From positions 62,001 through 126,000 of the forward strand of contig NZ_FNCE01000006.1 of assembly GCF_900100655.1 (NCBI RefSeq): a DNA stretch of 64,000 nt. The letters are read 5' to 3'. Source of the stretch: Limimonas halophila (GTDB taxonomy: Bacteria; Pseudomonadota; Alphaproteobacteria; Kiloniellales; Rhodovibrionaceae). Below are positions 42,185 to 51,376 of this stretch, piece after piece. Within the stretch, counting starts at the first letter, position 1. Every line of letters begins with the position of its first letter. The position numbers and the translations under genes are program-made. The notes beneath the pieces were generated by a model, which was not told the DNA's origin, made no database searches, and worked only from the letters and a program-made list of their open reading frames with translations.

Positions 42185-43102
42185 ATGTGGCGACTGGCAC
42201 GCACGGCCGGCCTGCTGGCCGTGGCGGGAGCGCTCGTCTCCTGCACGACCGGCAACGTGGAAAGCATCGGGCAGAAACCGGAAATCATGCCCGAGTTGGC
42301 GACCACCAAGCGGCTCAAGCAGCTGCCGCCGCCCAACCAGAAGATGACGGTCGCCGTTTACGACTTCAGCGACCAGACCGGCCAGCGCAAGCCCGACGAG
42401 AACGTCGCCGCGCTGTCCACCGCGGTCACGCAGGGCGGCGCCGCCATTCTGGTGGACGCGGCCTTCCAGGCCGGCCGCGGCGACTGGTTCAAGGTGCTGG
42501 AGCGCAAGGGCCTTCAGGACCTGCTGCAGGAGCGCAAGATCATCCGCTCCACGCGCCAGCAGTTCGGCAACGGCCAGCCGCTCAACCCGCTGACCTTCGG
42601 CGGCATCCTGCTGGAAGGCGGAATCATCTCCTACGACACCAACCGCCTCACCGGCGGGCTGGGCGCGCGGCTGCTCGGCATCGGCGGCAACACCGAATAC
42701 CGCGCCGACGTCGTCTCGGTCTACCTGCGTGCGGTGAGCGTGAAGACCGGCGAGATCGTGCAATCCGTCAAGGTGAGCAAGACGCTCTACTCCCTCCAGC
42801 TCCAGGCCAACGTCTTCAAGTTCGTCGGTGTCGAGGAAATCCTGGAGATGGACGCCGGCGTCACCTCCAACGAACCCACGCAGGTCGCCGTGCGCCAGGC
42901 CATCGAGTCCGCGATGTACGCCCTGATCGTGGAGGGCGCGCAGGACGCGTTGTGGGCCTTCGCGGACAGCCAGGCCGGGCAGAAGGTGATCGACACCTAC
43001 CGCGAAATCACCGAACGCGAGCCGGCGAAGACCGTGAAGGGCGACGCGGCGGAGCAGACCTCCTCGGCGCCGCGGTCGCCACGCGCCGCTTCGCCCTCGT
43101 GA
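42185..43102 (+). CDS. csgG: Curli secretion channel CsgG
   Basis: 305 aa. A lipoprotein signal with lipobox LVSC precedes the CsgG fold: MTVAVYDFSDQTGQRKP, WFKVLERKGLQDLLQERKII, LEGGIISYDTNRLTGG, GGNTEYRADVVSVYLRAVSV and SKTLYSLQLQANVFKF. Nine such subunits form the outer-membrane pore for curlin export. AAGGA precedes the ATG. The C-terminal ~25 residues are an Ala/Ser/Pro tail longer than usual. The gene ends 4 nt before the convergent manC stop. No csgE is recognisable nearby. Confidence 0.94.
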   Translation: MWRLARTAGLLAVAGALVSCTTGNVESIGQKPEIMPELATTKRLKQLPPPNQKMTVAVYDFSDQTGQRKPDENVAALSTAVTQGGAAILVDAAFQAGRGDWFKVLERKGLQDLLQERKIIRSTRQQFGNGQPLNPLTFGGILLEGGIISYDTNRLTGGLGARLLGIGGNTEYRADVVSVYLRAVSVKTGEIVQSVKVSKTLYSLQLQANVFKFVGVEEILEMDAGVTSNEPTQVAVRQAIESAMYALIVEGAQDALWAFADSQAGQKVIDTYREITEREPAKTVKGDAAEQTSSAPRSPRAASPS

Positions 43103-43106
43103 CCGG

Positions 43107-44537
43107 TCAGCGCCCGTAGCGGTCGTCGAAGCGGACGATGTCGTCCTCGCCCAGGTAGGCGCCGGTCTGCACCTCGACGATCTCCAGCTCCGCCGGCCCA
43201 GCATTCTCAAGGCGGTGCGTCGCCCCGATGGGGATGTAGGTGGACTGGTTCTCGCCCAGCTCGAAGCGCTCGCCGTCCAGCTCCACCGTGGCGGTGCCGC
43301 GCACCACCACCCAGTGCTCCGCGCGGTGGCGGTGGAGCTGGCGCGAGAGCCCCTCGCCCGGGCGCACAACCAGCCGCTTGACGCGGAAGTGCTCACCCGC
43401 GTCCACCTCCTCGTAGGCGCCCCAGGGCCGGGAGACGCGGCGGTGGACCTCGGCTTCCGGCCGCCCCGCGCGGCGCAGCGCGTCCACCACCGGGCGAACG
43501 TCCTGGGCCCGGTCCAGCGGCGCAACAAGGACGGCGTCGGGGGTTTCCGCGATGAGGTGCCCGTCCAGGCCCACGGCGCCCACCACCCGGCTTTCCGCGT
43601 GGATCAGGGAATTGTGCACGTCGTGGGCGGCCACCTCGCCCGAGACGACGTTGCCGTCCGCGTCCGCCGCACCCGTTTCGCGCGCGTGCTCCCACACCGC
43701 GCGCCAGGAGCCGACGTCGCGCCAGCCCGCGTCGAAAGGGACCATCACGGCGGTGTCGGTGCGCTCCATCACCGCGCGGTCGAACGACACCGCCGGCGCC
43801 TCGCCGAACGCCGCCTCGCCCACGCGCACGAAATCCCGGTCGGGCGCGCGCTCCGCGTGCGCGGCTTCGACCGCCGAAAGCACGGCGGGCGCATGGGCGC
43901 CGAGCGCGTCCAACCCGGCCGAGGCGCGGAAGACGAACATCCCGCTGTTCCAGTAGTGGCCGCCGTCGGCCAGGTAGCGTTCGGCCGTCGCCCGATCGGG
44001 CTTTTCCGTGAACGCCTCGACCCGGCGCGGCCCCTCGCCCGGGGCCACGCGGATGTAGCCGTAGCCGGTTTCGGGCCCTGTGGGCGTGACGCCGAAGGTC
44101 ACCAGCCAGCCCGCATCGGCGTGCGGCACGGCACGCGCCACGGCCCGCGCGAACGCGCCGTGATCCGTGATCGCGTGATCGGCCGGCAGCACCGCGAGCA
44201 CGGGGTCGCCGTCCAGCGCCCGGGCCTCGCACGCCGCCAGCGCGATGGCGGGCGCCGTGTCGCGGCCCGCCGGTTCCAGCAGGATGCGGGCGCCGTCCAT
44301 GCCGGCGTCGCGCAGCGCTTCGGCCGCGAGAAAGCGGTGCTCCTCGTTGCACACCACGATCGGGTCGGCCCCGCCCAGCGCGCGCGCCCGCGCCAGGGTC
44401 TGCGCGAACAGGCCATCCGCGCCCGCCAGCGGCTGGAACTGCTTGGGGTGCCGGGCGCGCGACACCGGCCAGAGCCGCGTGCCCGAACCGCCCGCCAGGA
44501 TCACGGGCCGAACGCGCGGCGTGGTGGGCTGACTCAT
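43107..44537 (-). CDS. manC: Mannose-1-phosphate guanylyltransferase / mannose-6-phosphate isomerase
   Basis: 476 aa, bifunctional type II enzyme. The N-terminal nucleotidyltransferase has ILAGGSGTRLWPVSRARHPK (GTP-binding signature), EPAGRDTAPAIALAA and EKPDRATAERYL. The C-terminal cupin isomerase has RPWGAYEEVDAG, LSRQLHRHRAEHW and STYIPIGATHRLENAG. It makes GDP-mannose for exopolysaccharide or LPS. It diverges from ugd across a ~220-nt GC-rich spacer without further genes. Confidence 0.92.
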   Translation of the reverse strand: MSQPTTPRVRPVILAGGSGTRLWPVSRARHPKQFQPLAGADGLFAQTLARARALGGADPIVVCNEEHRFLAAEALRDAGMDGARILLEPAGRDTAPAIALAACEARALDGDPVLAVLPADHAITDHGAFARAVARAVPHADAGWLVTFGVTPTGPETGYGYIRVAPGEGPRRVEAFTEKPDRATAERYLADGGHYWNSGMFVFRASAGLDALGAHAPAVLSAVEAAHAERAPDRDFVRVGEAAFGEAPAVSFDRAVMERTDTAVMVPFDAGWRDVGSWRAVWEHARETGAADADGNVVSGEVAAHDVHNSLIHAESRVVGAVGLDGHLIAETPDAVLVAPLDRAQDVRPVVDALRRAGRPEAEVHRRVSRPWGAYEEVDAGEHFRVKRLVVRPGEGLSRQLHRHRAEHWVVVRGTATVELDGERFELGENQSTYIPIGATHRLENAGPAELEIVEVQTGAYLGEDDIVRFDDRYGR

Positions 44538-44756
44538 GCGGCTCCCCGGCTATCGCGGTGGCGAACGGCGGCGGGCGCGATGCTCGCGGCGCAAGCGCCG
44601 CCTGTCCAGAGGGGCGAGGCGCCGCCCGCGCGCCGTACGTCCGAAGGGACCGCGACCTCGTCCGCCTGCACGGTCGCAAAACCGGCGAAACAGCCGGATG
44701 GTCATCGTGAGATCGCCCGCTGACTCCGGCGCATCGGACAACCCGAAAGGCGCACA

Positions 44757-46061
44757 ATGCGGATCGCCATGATCGGAACCGGCTATGTCGGCCTCGTCTC
44801 CGGGGCCTGCTTTGCCGAGTTCGGCACGACCGTCCACTGCATGGACCGCGACGCGGACAAGATCGCCCGCCTGAACCGCGGGGAGCTCCCCATCCACGAA
44901 CCGGGGCTCGACGAGCTGCTGGCCCGCAACATCGCCGCCGGGCGCCTGCGCTTCACCACCGAGATGGCCGAGGCCACCACCGGGGCGGACGCGATCTTCA
45001 TCGCCGTCGGCACGCCCAGCCGGCGCGGCAACGGCGAGGCCGACCTGCGGTTCGTGCACAGCGCCGCCGTGACCGCCGCACGCGCCGCCGAGCCCGACAG
45101 CGTGATCGTCACCAAGTCGACCGTTCCCGTCGGCACGGGGCGCGAGCTGGCGCGCAGGCTGGCCGAGGCGGTGCCGAACAAGCGCCTGCACGTCGCCGCC
45201 AACCCCGAGTTCCTGCGCGAGGGCGCCGCCATCGCCGACTTCATGCGCCCGGACCGCGTGGTCGTGGGCGCGGAGAGCGAGCGCGCGCGCACGGTCCTGG
45301 AGGCGCTCTACCGCCCGCTCTACCTGAACCAGACGCCGCTGGTGATCACGGATCTGGAAACCGCCGAACTGGCCAAGTACGCGGCCAACGCCTTCCTCGC
45401 CACCAAGATCGGCTTCATCAACGAAATGGCCGACCTGTGCGAGGCCGTGGGCGCCGACGTGCACGGCGTTGCGTGCTGCATGGGCCTGGACGGGCGCATC
45501 GGGCCCAAGTTCCTGCACCCCGGCCCCGGCTTCGGCGGCTCCTGTTTCCCCAAGGACACGCGCTGCCTCGCCCACACGGCGGACACGGTCGGCACGCCGC
45601 TGGGCATCGTCAACGCCGTCATCGCGGGCAACGACCGCCGCCCGGACACCATGGCCGCCAAGATCGCCAACGCGCTGGGCGGCGACGTGAGCGGGCAGAC
45701 GCTCGCCGTGCTCGGGCTCACGTTCAAGCCGAACACCGACGACATGCGCGAGGCCCCGAGCCTGAAGATCATCCCTGCCCTGCAAAGCGCCGGTGTCACC
45801 ATCCGCGCCTTCGATCCGCACGGCATGCCGGAAGCCGCCAAGCACCTGGCCGATGTCGTCTGGTGCCGCGACTGCTACGACGCCATGACCGGCGCCGACG
45901 GCGTCGCCATCCTCACCGAATGGAACCAGTTCCGGAACCTCGACACCCAGCGCATGCACCAAGCGCTGCGCCGGCCCGTCGTTATCGATCTGCGCAACAT
46001 CTACGACCCCGCCGCCATGACCGAGGCCGGATTCCACTACACCTGCGTCGGCCGGCAATGA
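44757..46061 (+). CDS. ugd: UDP-glucose 6-dehydrogenase
   Basis: 434 aa. MRIAMIGTGYVGLVSGACFA (NAD site), TKSTVPVGTG, NPEFLREGAAI, the catalytic Cys in GPGFGGSCFPKDTRCL and GLTFKPNTDDMREAPSL are the UDP-glucose/GDP-mannose dehydrogenase family marks. The overall pattern and CCMGLDGRIGPKFL favour the UDP-glucose enzyme, giving UDP-glucuronate for polysaccharide. Given manC next door, GDP-mannose dehydrogenase (AlgD-like) is the alternative and cannot be fully excluded. Confidence 0.87.
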   Translation: MRIAMIGTGYVGLVSGACFAEFGTTVHCMDRDADKIARLNRGELPIHEPGLDELLARNIAAGRLRFTTEMAEATTGADAIFIAVGTPSRRGNGEADLRFVHSAAVTAARAAEPDSVIVTKSTVPVGTGRELARRLAEAVPNKRLHVAANPEFLREGAAIADFMRPDRVVVGAESERARTVLEALYRPLYLNQTPLVITDLETAELAKYAANAFLATKIGFINEMADLCEAVGADVHGVACCMGLDGRIGPKFLHPGPGFGGSCFPKDTRCLAHTADTVGTPLGIVNAVIAGNDRRPDTMAAKIANALGGDVSGQTLAVLGLTFKPNTDDMREAPSLKIIPALQSAGVTIRAFDPHGMPEAAKHLADVVWCRDCYDAMTGADGVAILTEWNQFRNLDTQRMHQALRRPVVIDLRNIYDPAAMTEAGFHYTCVGRQ

Positions 46062-46190
46062 AGGCTCATTGCATGGCTTCCGTCAGGCGAGCGGACGCCC
46101 GCCAAACGAGATGAATGGGGCTGTCTTGGGGAAGGTGCCAGCCGGACCCTCACTGTGCTCCGCGATCGTCACGCTGGTGCCGGCGACAAC

Positions 46191-46299
46191 AGCCGCTCAA
46201 AACCTCGTACGGATGCGATCAAACACCCCGCTTTTCGAGCCGGTGTTCCGGTCGTGATGGCACCCCGGTGACGATAGCCGCTCAAAACCTCGTACGGAT
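46191..46299 (+). repeat. Direct repeat pair (24-nt identical core)
   Basis: A 24-nt segment starting AGCCGCTCAAAACC and ending CGTACGGAT occurs at 46191-46214 and 46276-46299. Flanks also agree in part (GGTGxCGA before, AAACACCC after), so each unit is ~45-50 nt. The 46062-46318 gap after ugd holds these and a TAAACAC-CCA-GTGTTTA hairpin (46305-46321) that overlaps the stop of the next minus-strand gene; no gene is seen in it. Confidence 0.85.
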
Positions 46300-46318
46300 C
46301 GGCTTAAACACCCAGTGT

Positions 46319-46819
46319 TTAGGTGCCCGGGGCGGCTTGTTGGCTTAGGAGGGAGCGCAGGCAGGTGCGGGTTTCGAGCGGCTTGGCCTGGCGGTCGCGG
46401 GCATCGAGGTAGACCGCGCGGCGCTCGCCGTCGCCGCCGTCGGCTTTGTACAGAAAGACGTCGAGAACACAGCGCCGGCTGACGTACTGCCAGATGCGGG
46501 CGGGCGGCTCGCTGCGCACGCGCGTGGGCGGGCCCAGGACGCTGCGCACGGTCTGCGGTCCCTGGTCGAGGATGCGCTCGGGATCGGGGTCGACCGGCTC
46601 GACGCGGATGGCCGGGCGCTGCGGCACTTCGTCCGGCCAGGGCACCGCGGGCGGATCCACGGCCGACCCTTCGACGGGCGGCCCGGACAGGTCGCGCGGC
46701 ACCATGCGCGTGCCGCCATCCGGCCCCTCGGGCGCCGATCCGGGTTCGCCCGGCGGCCGGACGCAGGCGGCGGCAAGGACGGCCAGACCGCATCCCGCGG
46801 CGCGCACCAGACGCGACAC
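46319..46819 (-). CDS. Small outer-membrane-type lipoprotein
   Basis: 166 aa. The signal LVRAAGCGLAVLAAAC has a lipobox ending in AAC. A Pro/Asp/Glu-rich linker follows (residues ~22-85), then a compact domain (TVRSVLGPPTRVRSEPPARI, then WQYVSRRCVLDVFLYK and AVYLDARDRQAKPLETRTCL) with two cysteines that could bridge. This layout resembles the BamE-like small lipoproteins, but the similarity is only in pattern. It lies 8 nt after the bactofilin gene and is probably co-transcribed with it. Confidence 0.78.
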   Translation of the reverse strand: MSRLVRAAGCGLAVLAAACVRPPGEPGSAPEGPDGGTRMVPRDLSGPPVEGSAVDPPAVPWPDEVPQRPAIRVEPVDPDPERILDQGPQTVRSVLGPPTRVRSEPPARIWQYVSRRCVLDVFLYKADGGDGERRAVYLDARDRQAKPLETRTCLRSLLSQQAAPGT

Positions 46820-46827
46820 CGGGGAGC

Positions 46828-47604
46828 CTACCCGTCCTGCTGGCGCACCGCCTCGTCGCCCACGCCCGCGGCGGCGAGCGGGTCGTCGGGCGTGTCGAGG
46901 GCATCGCCCGCGGCGTCGCGGGCGGGCTCGGCCGCCGGGTCGGCGGCGCCGTTGGCGGGCTGGGCGGCCGTGTCGTCGGTGCGGTAGCGCTCGGCTTCCT
47001 CGGCGCTCAGCTCCACCAGCGTGCCGCCGATGCGGCCGCCGCTCTCGATCTCAAGCGCGCGGTAGCGGATGGTGCCGTGGACCTGCCCGTTGGCGCGGAG
47101 GTTCAGGCGCTCGCGAACGACCAGATCGCCTTCGAACCGGCCGGCGATTTCCGCCACGTCGATGACGGCCGAGCCCTTGAAGGAGCCGGTGGGCGCGACT
47201 TCAAGCTCGCGCGTCTCGGTCAGGTCCGCCTCGACCATGCCCTCGACCAGCAGCTTGTCGCAGGCCGCGATCTCGCCGGACATGCGGATGTTCTGCCCGA
47301 CGATCAGCTTGTTGCCCGCGTCCTCGTCCTGCGCCGGCGCGGTCTTGCCGCGCTGGCGGTTGTTCGACGCCTGGCGCGAGGGTTCCGGGTTCACCGGCGG
47401 CGTGGGCTGGCGGTTCAGCACCGCGGAGGGGTCCGGCCGCGTCGGGCGTTCCGGCTGGACGGGCGCCGACGCCTGGGCCGACCCGCCGGGCTTGCTCTCG
47501 CCGGGAGCGTCGCCGTCCCCCTCACCGGCGGGGCTGGCGGGCGCGGCCGAGGGCTCGCGCCGGGTGTCCTGTTTGGGCTGTTGCTTGGTGCGTTTGCCGA
47601 ACAT
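46828..47604 (-). CDS. Bactofilin (polymer-forming cytoskeletal protein)
   Basis: 258 aa. A Pro/Gln/Ser-rich tail (1-95) precedes the beta-helical bactofilin core (LIVGQNIRMSGEIAACDKLL, ELEVAPTGSFKGSAVIDVAE, AGRFEGDLVVRERLNLRANG, QVHGTIRYRALEIESGGRI) and an acidic C-terminal tail. Bactofilins self-assemble on the membrane without nucleotides and often guide envelope synthesis or stalk/shape features. The core is complete; both tails are longer than in many homologues. GAGG precedes the ATG. Confidence 0.9.
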   Translation of the reverse strand: MFGKRTKQQPKQDTRREPSAAPASPAGEGDGDAPGESKPGGSAQASAPVQPERPTRPDPSAVLNRQPTPPVNPEPSRQASNNRQRGKTAPAQDEDAGNKLIVGQNIRMSGEIAACDKLLVEGMVEADLTETRELEVAPTGSFKGSAVIDVAEIAGRFEGDLVVRERLNLRANGQVHGTIRYRALEIESGGRIGGTLVELSAEEAERYRTDDTAAQPANGAADPAAEPARDAAGDALDTPDDPLAAAGVGDEAVRQQDG

Positions 47605-47649
47605 CCGTGCCTCGCTCGTGAGGACCGCTGGGCTCGTGAGGACCGCTGA

Positions 47650-48372
47650 TCAGGCGGCGCGCACGGCCGGCGCCCCCGCCCGCCGACGGATGCGCTCGAC
47701 GACGTGCACCATGAAGGCCGCCGCGATCACGGGCGCCAGCAGGTTCACCACCGGCAGGGTCATCAACACCGCGATCACCACCCCGGCGGCGACCACCCGG
47801 CCCTGGTAGGCCCGGCGAAGCGCCCGCACGCGCGACCGGTGCAGCCGCCGCACGGCCACCACCTCGAAGTATTCCCGGCCCAAGAGGTAGCCGTTCACAC
47901 CGTAGAACACAAACACATTCAGCGGCGGAAACAGGAGCAGATAAATCGGCAGCGCGATCACATTCACCACGATGGTGGCGAGCGCCAGATCCACGCCGTC
48001 CTTGACGCCCTCCAGGATGGGCTGCCCCTCGGCGGGCGGCAGATCGGGGTAGTGGCGCGCCTCCACGCGCGCGGCGGCGTCCTCCAGGTAGAATTGCTGG
48101 GTCAGCCCCATCACCGCGGGGAAGATCAGGAAGCTGGCCACCAGCACGCCCGCGAGCCCGCCGAGCGCTACCAGGATCTCGACCGCCCAGCCCCACCAGG
48201 ACTCCGCGCCCAGCCACGCGGCCAGGGAGTCGCCGCCGGCATCGATCCCCCACCACGCGAGCGCCCACAGCCCCGCGAAGGTGACGACGGAGATGGCGAG
48301 CGCGCGCCAGACCAGCCCGCGAAAGCGCGGGTCGGAGAGCTGGCCGATGGCCTTGAGGAGTCCGACGAGCAT
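47650..48372 (-). CDS. EI24/CysZ-family membrane protein
   Basis: 240 aa with about four to six hydrophobic segments (LAISVVTFAGLWALAWWG; VEILVALGGLAGVLVASFLI; ATIVVNVIALPIYLLLFPPL; VVAAGVVIAVLMTLPVVNLL). YLLGREYFEVVAVRRLHRSR is the CysZ/EI24 signature. CysZ members import sulfate, but many alphaproteobacterial members are unassigned. The start is the ATG at 48372; longer readings run into the promoter of the divergent kinase gene. Confidence 0.83.
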   Translation of the reverse strand: MLVGLLKAIGQLSDPRFRGLVWRALAISVVTFAGLWALAWWGIDAGGDSLAAWLGAESWWGWAVEILVALGGLAGVLVASFLIFPAVMGLTQQFYLEDAAARVEARHYPDLPPAEGQPILEGVKDGVDLALATIVVNVIALPIYLLLFPPLNVFVFYGVNGYLLGREYFEVVAVRRLHRSRVRALRRAYQGRVVAAGVVIAVLMTLPVVNLLAPVIAAAFMVHVVERIRRRAGAPAVRAA

Positions 48373-48484
48373 GGCGCGGGGTGTAGGCCCATCCGGCGCG
48401 GGCGCGCAAGCCTGCGCGCTTGAAGGGTTCAGTGCCGCCCATATACTCGCGCCGGTCAAGGACAACGCGGAGGAACGCCCGACC

Positions 48485-49489
48485 ATGGCCGGTCAGCCAG
48501 CGGACCAGGAGCGAATCGACGTGCTCGGCGTCGGCAACGCGATCGTGGACGTGATCGCGCGCACCGACGACGCCTTTCTCACCAAGCACGGCCTGCCCAA
48601 GGGCGGCATGACGCTGATCGGCAGCGAGTGGGCCGAGGCGCTGTACGAGAGCATGGGCCCGGGCACGGAGATGTCCGGCGGCTCGGCGGCGAACACGCTC
48701 GCCGGCATCGCCTCGCTGGGCGGGACGACGGCCTTCCTGGGCAAGGTGCGCGACGACCAGCTCGGCCGCATCTTCCGCCACGACATCCGCGCGGCCGGCT
48801 GCACCTTCGAGACGAGCGCCGCCACCGACACCCTGCCCACCGCGCGCTGTCTGGTCTTCGTCACGCCGGACGCGCAGCGCACGATGGCGACCTTCCTGGG
48901 CGCGTCCACGCAGCTCGGCCCCGGGGACGTGGATCACGAGCGCATCCGCCGCGCGCGGGTGACCTACCTGGAAGGCTTCCTGTGGGACGCGCCGGAGGCC
49001 AAGCAGGCCTTCATCGACGCGGCCGGCACGGCGCGCGGGAACGGCGGCGAGGTCGCGCTCTCGCTCTCCGACCCCTTCTGCGTGGAGCGCCACCGCGAGT
49101 CCTTCCGCGAGCTTGTGGACGGGCACGTCGACATCCTCTTCGCCAACGGCGACGAGATCACCTCGCTCTACGAAACCGAGACCTTCGAGGAAGCCGTGGA
49201 CATCGTGCGCGGCAAGGTGCGCATTGCCGCGCTGACGCGCGGGGAGAACGGCTCGGTCGTGGTGACGCCGGACGAAACCGTCGAGGTGCCGGCCGTGACC
49301 CCCGGCCGCATCGAGGACACCACGGGCGCGGGCGACCTCTACGCCGCCGGTTTCCTGCACGCCTACACGCGCGGGCACGACCTGGGCCGGTGCGCGCACC
49401 TGGGCGGCGCCTGCGCGGCGGAGGTGATCAGCCACGTGGGCGCGCGCCCGCAGCGCGACCTGAAGGAACTCCTCACCGAGATCGGCTGA
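48485..49489 (+). CDS. PfkB-family sugar/nucleoside kinase (adenosine kinase-like)
   Basis: 334 aa. It has the PfkB signatures: GVGNAIVDVIARTDDAFL at the start, GGSAANTLAGIASLGG (substrate lid region), and EDTTGAGDLYAAGFLHAYTR with the catalytic Asp near residue 283. The pattern fits the adenosine kinase branch common in alphaproteobacteria, next to a CysZ-like gene. GGAGGA before the ATG at 48485 supports the start. The natural substrate (adenosine, ribose or another sugar) is not certain. Confidence 0.86.
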   Translation: MAGQPADQERIDVLGVGNAIVDVIARTDDAFLTKHGLPKGGMTLIGSEWAEALYESMGPGTEMSGGSAANTLAGIASLGGTTAFLGKVRDDQLGRIFRHDIRAAGCTFETSAATDTLPTARCLVFVTPDAQRTMATFLGASTQLGPGDVDHERIRRARVTYLEGFLWDAPEAKQAFIDAAGTARGNGGEVALSLSDPFCVERHRESFRELVDGHVDILFANGDEITSLYETETFEEAVDIVRGKVRIAALTRGENGSVVVTPDETVEVPAVTPGRIEDTTGAGDLYAAGFLHAYTRGHDLGRCAHLGGACAAEVISHVGARPQRDLKELLTEIG

Positions 49490-49560
49490 GCGTCCGGCTT
49501 GGCCGCCGGGCGGGCGATGCCCACCTGACCCGGTAGGACACGCGGACACGGAGCGGGACG

Positions 49561-50085
49561 ATGGCGGACGACACGGTGGACGACCGCATCGACGTGGTTC
49601 AGGGCGACATCACGCGGCTGGACGTCGACGCGGTGGTGAACGCCGCCAACAAGCAGCTCAAGCGCGGCGGCGGCGTGGACGGCGCGATCCACAAGGCCGC
49701 GGGGCCGGAGCTGCAGAAGGCGCTGGACGGCATCGGCGGCTGCCCGGCGGGCGAGGCCGTCGTGACGGACGGTTTCAACCTTCCGGCCGGCCACATCATC
49801 CACACCGTCGGGCCGGTCTGGCACGGCGGCGACGAGGGCGAGGACGAGACGCTCGCGAGCGCCTACCGCACTTCGCTCGCTAAAGCGGAAGAGGTGGGCG
49901 CCGCGCGCGTCGCCTTCCCGGCGATCTCCACGGGCGTCTACAACTTCCCCCAGGAGCGCGCGGCCGAGATCGCGGTGCAGGAAGCGCGCGCCTGGCTGCG
50001 CGAGCACGACACGCCGCAGCGCGTGGTGTTCTGCGCCTTCGACGCCATGACCACGGCGGCCTACGAGAAGGCGCTGGCGCGGTGA
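49561..50085 (+). CDS. Macrodomain protein, probable O-acetyl-ADP-ribose deacetylase
   Basis: 174 aa, a single macrodomain of the MacroD/YmdB type: VVQGDITRLDVDAVVNAANK, QLKRGGGVDGAIHKAAGPEL (ADP-ribose loop), GFNLPAGHIIHTVGPVW and AFPAISTGVYNFPQERAAEI. It would hydrolyse ADP-ribosyl or O-acetyl-ADP-ribose bonds. The start of the next gene overlaps its stop (GTGA), so the two are coupled. Confidence 0.9.
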   Translation: MADDTVDDRIDVVQGDITRLDVDAVVNAANKQLKRGGGVDGAIHKAAGPELQKALDGIGGCPAGEAVVTDGFNLPAGHIIHTVGPVWHGGDEGEDETLASAYRTSLAKAEEVGAARVAFPAISTGVYNFPQERAAEIAVQEARAWLREHDTPQRVVFCAFDAMTTAAYEKALAR

Positions 50086-50615
50086 CGGCTGCCGTGCTGC
50101 GCCCCCTCGCGGCCGCGCTGATGCTGCTGACGGTGGCCGCCTGTGCCGGCACCGACGACGGCGACGGCCCGCCGCCGGTGCGGGCGCGCGCCTACCCCAC
50201 GCCCGAGCGCGAGGCCGTGGTGGTGCAGGTGGTCAACCTCCCCAAGGGCAGCGAGGTCACGGCGATCGAGCTGCGCACGCCGGACGGCGTGCTCACGCCG
50301 TCGAAGCGCGAGAGCAGCGAGACCGTTTCCGCGGGCGAGAGCCTGGCGCCCGAGATCGGCATCGGCGCCCGGGGCGGCTCCGCGACGGGCGTGGAGCCGC
50401 ACCTCACGCTGTCCTTCTCGCTGTTCGACTGGTTCTGGGGCGGCGACGCGGAGGCCAACGGCAAGCTGGAACGCACCGAGGGCCGCACCGTCCTCGCCCG
50501 CATCCCCGTGCCCGAGGACCAGCGCGGCGAGCTGACCAAGCGCACGGTCACGATCACGCTGCGCGACGTGGCCGGCACGACACGGACCCAGCAAACGCGC
50601 GTGCAGGGGCAGTAG
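50082..50615 (+). CDS. Putative lipoprotein of unknown function
   Basis: 177 aa from a GTG overlapping the macrodomain stop. The start, VTAAVLRPLAAALMLLTVAACAG, is a lipoprotein signal (AAC). The mature part is beta-rich, Thr/Glu/Arg-rich, without Cys after the lipobox (VVVQVVNLPKGSEVTAIELR, PHLTLSFSLFDWFWGG). I do not recognise the family. The 199-nt gap after it (50616-50814) shows nothing gene-like. Confidence 0.72.
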   Translation: MTAAVLRPLAAALMLLTVAACAGTDDGDGPPPVRARAYPTPEREAVVVQVVNLPKGSEVTAIELRTPDGVLTPSKRESSETVSAGESLAPEIGIGARGGSATGVEPHLTLSFSLFDWFWGGDAEANGKLERTEGRTVLARIPVPEDQRGELTKRTVTITLRDVAGTTRTQQTRVQGQ

Positions 50616-50814
50616 CGGCGTGCGCCCCGCCAGTCACGCCCGCCCCATCGTCATCATCGGGCGCTGACCACCGGATCGGGAGGGGTGGCGCCGGCGTCGG
50701 TCCAAGCATTGGCCGGCACCGAGAAGCACACCATCTTGATCGACATGGCCGGCGCCACGGTCCCGGCACCGGGGCGGCGCGGCTCATGTCCATCCCGCTC
50801 GCAGGGAGGCCGCC

Positions 50815-51375
50815 ATGAAGCGCCGCGACATGATGCTCGCAACCGCCGGCGTGGGCCTGGCCCTGGCCGCCGGAGCCGTCACGCTCTGGCCGCGCCGGCA
50901 CGCCGTCGCCGCCGCCGATTTCACCGAGCACCACCCCGTCCGCGAGCGCAGTTGGGATCTGAGCCCGCCCGAGCGCTCGCCCGAGTACTGGCGCCAGTTC
51001 GTCGGCGACGATGCCTGGGACATTCTCTTCCGGGAGCAGACCGAGCCGCGCTGGTCGAGCGAGCTGAACGGGGTCGACGGCGACGGCACCTTCATCTGCG
51101 CGGCCTGCCATCTGCCGCTCTTCTCCGCCGCGACGAAATACGACAGCGGGACCGGATGGCCCAGTTTCTGGGCGCCCTACGCCGACCACATCGACACCAA
51201 GCGGGATCTCAAGCTGGCGGTTCCGCGCACGGAGTATCACTGCATCCGATGCAAGGGGCATCAGGGGCACGTCTTCGGCGACGGCCCCGAGCCGACGGGC
51301 CAGCGCTGGTGCAACAACGGGCTGGCGCTGGCGTTCGTGCCGGCCCAGCAATCCCTGCCACCCCTGCGAGGTTGA
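50815..51375 (+). CDS. msrB: Exported methionine-R-sulfoxide reductase (MsrB)
   Basis: 186 aa. An exported leader (MKRRDMMLATAGVGLALAAG, possibly Tat with RR) precedes the MsrB domain: CAACHLPLF and CIRCKGHQGH (four zinc cysteines), YDSGTGWPSF, and the catalytic Cys in GQRWCNN (usually RYC). It reduces methionine-R-sulfoxide, here in the periplasm. The next gene is msrA, 1 nt later, so both stereoisomers are covered by one operon. Confidence 0.9.
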   Translation: MKRRDMMLATAGVGLALAAGAVTLWPRRHAVAAADFTEHHPVRERSWDLSPPERSPEYWRQFVGDDAWDILFREQTEPRWSSELNGVDGDGTFICAACHLPLFSAATKYDSGTGWPSFWAPYADHIDTKRDLKLAVPRTEYHCIRCKGHQGHVFGDGPEPTGQRWCNNGLALAFVPAQQSLPPLRG

Positions 51376-51376
51376 G

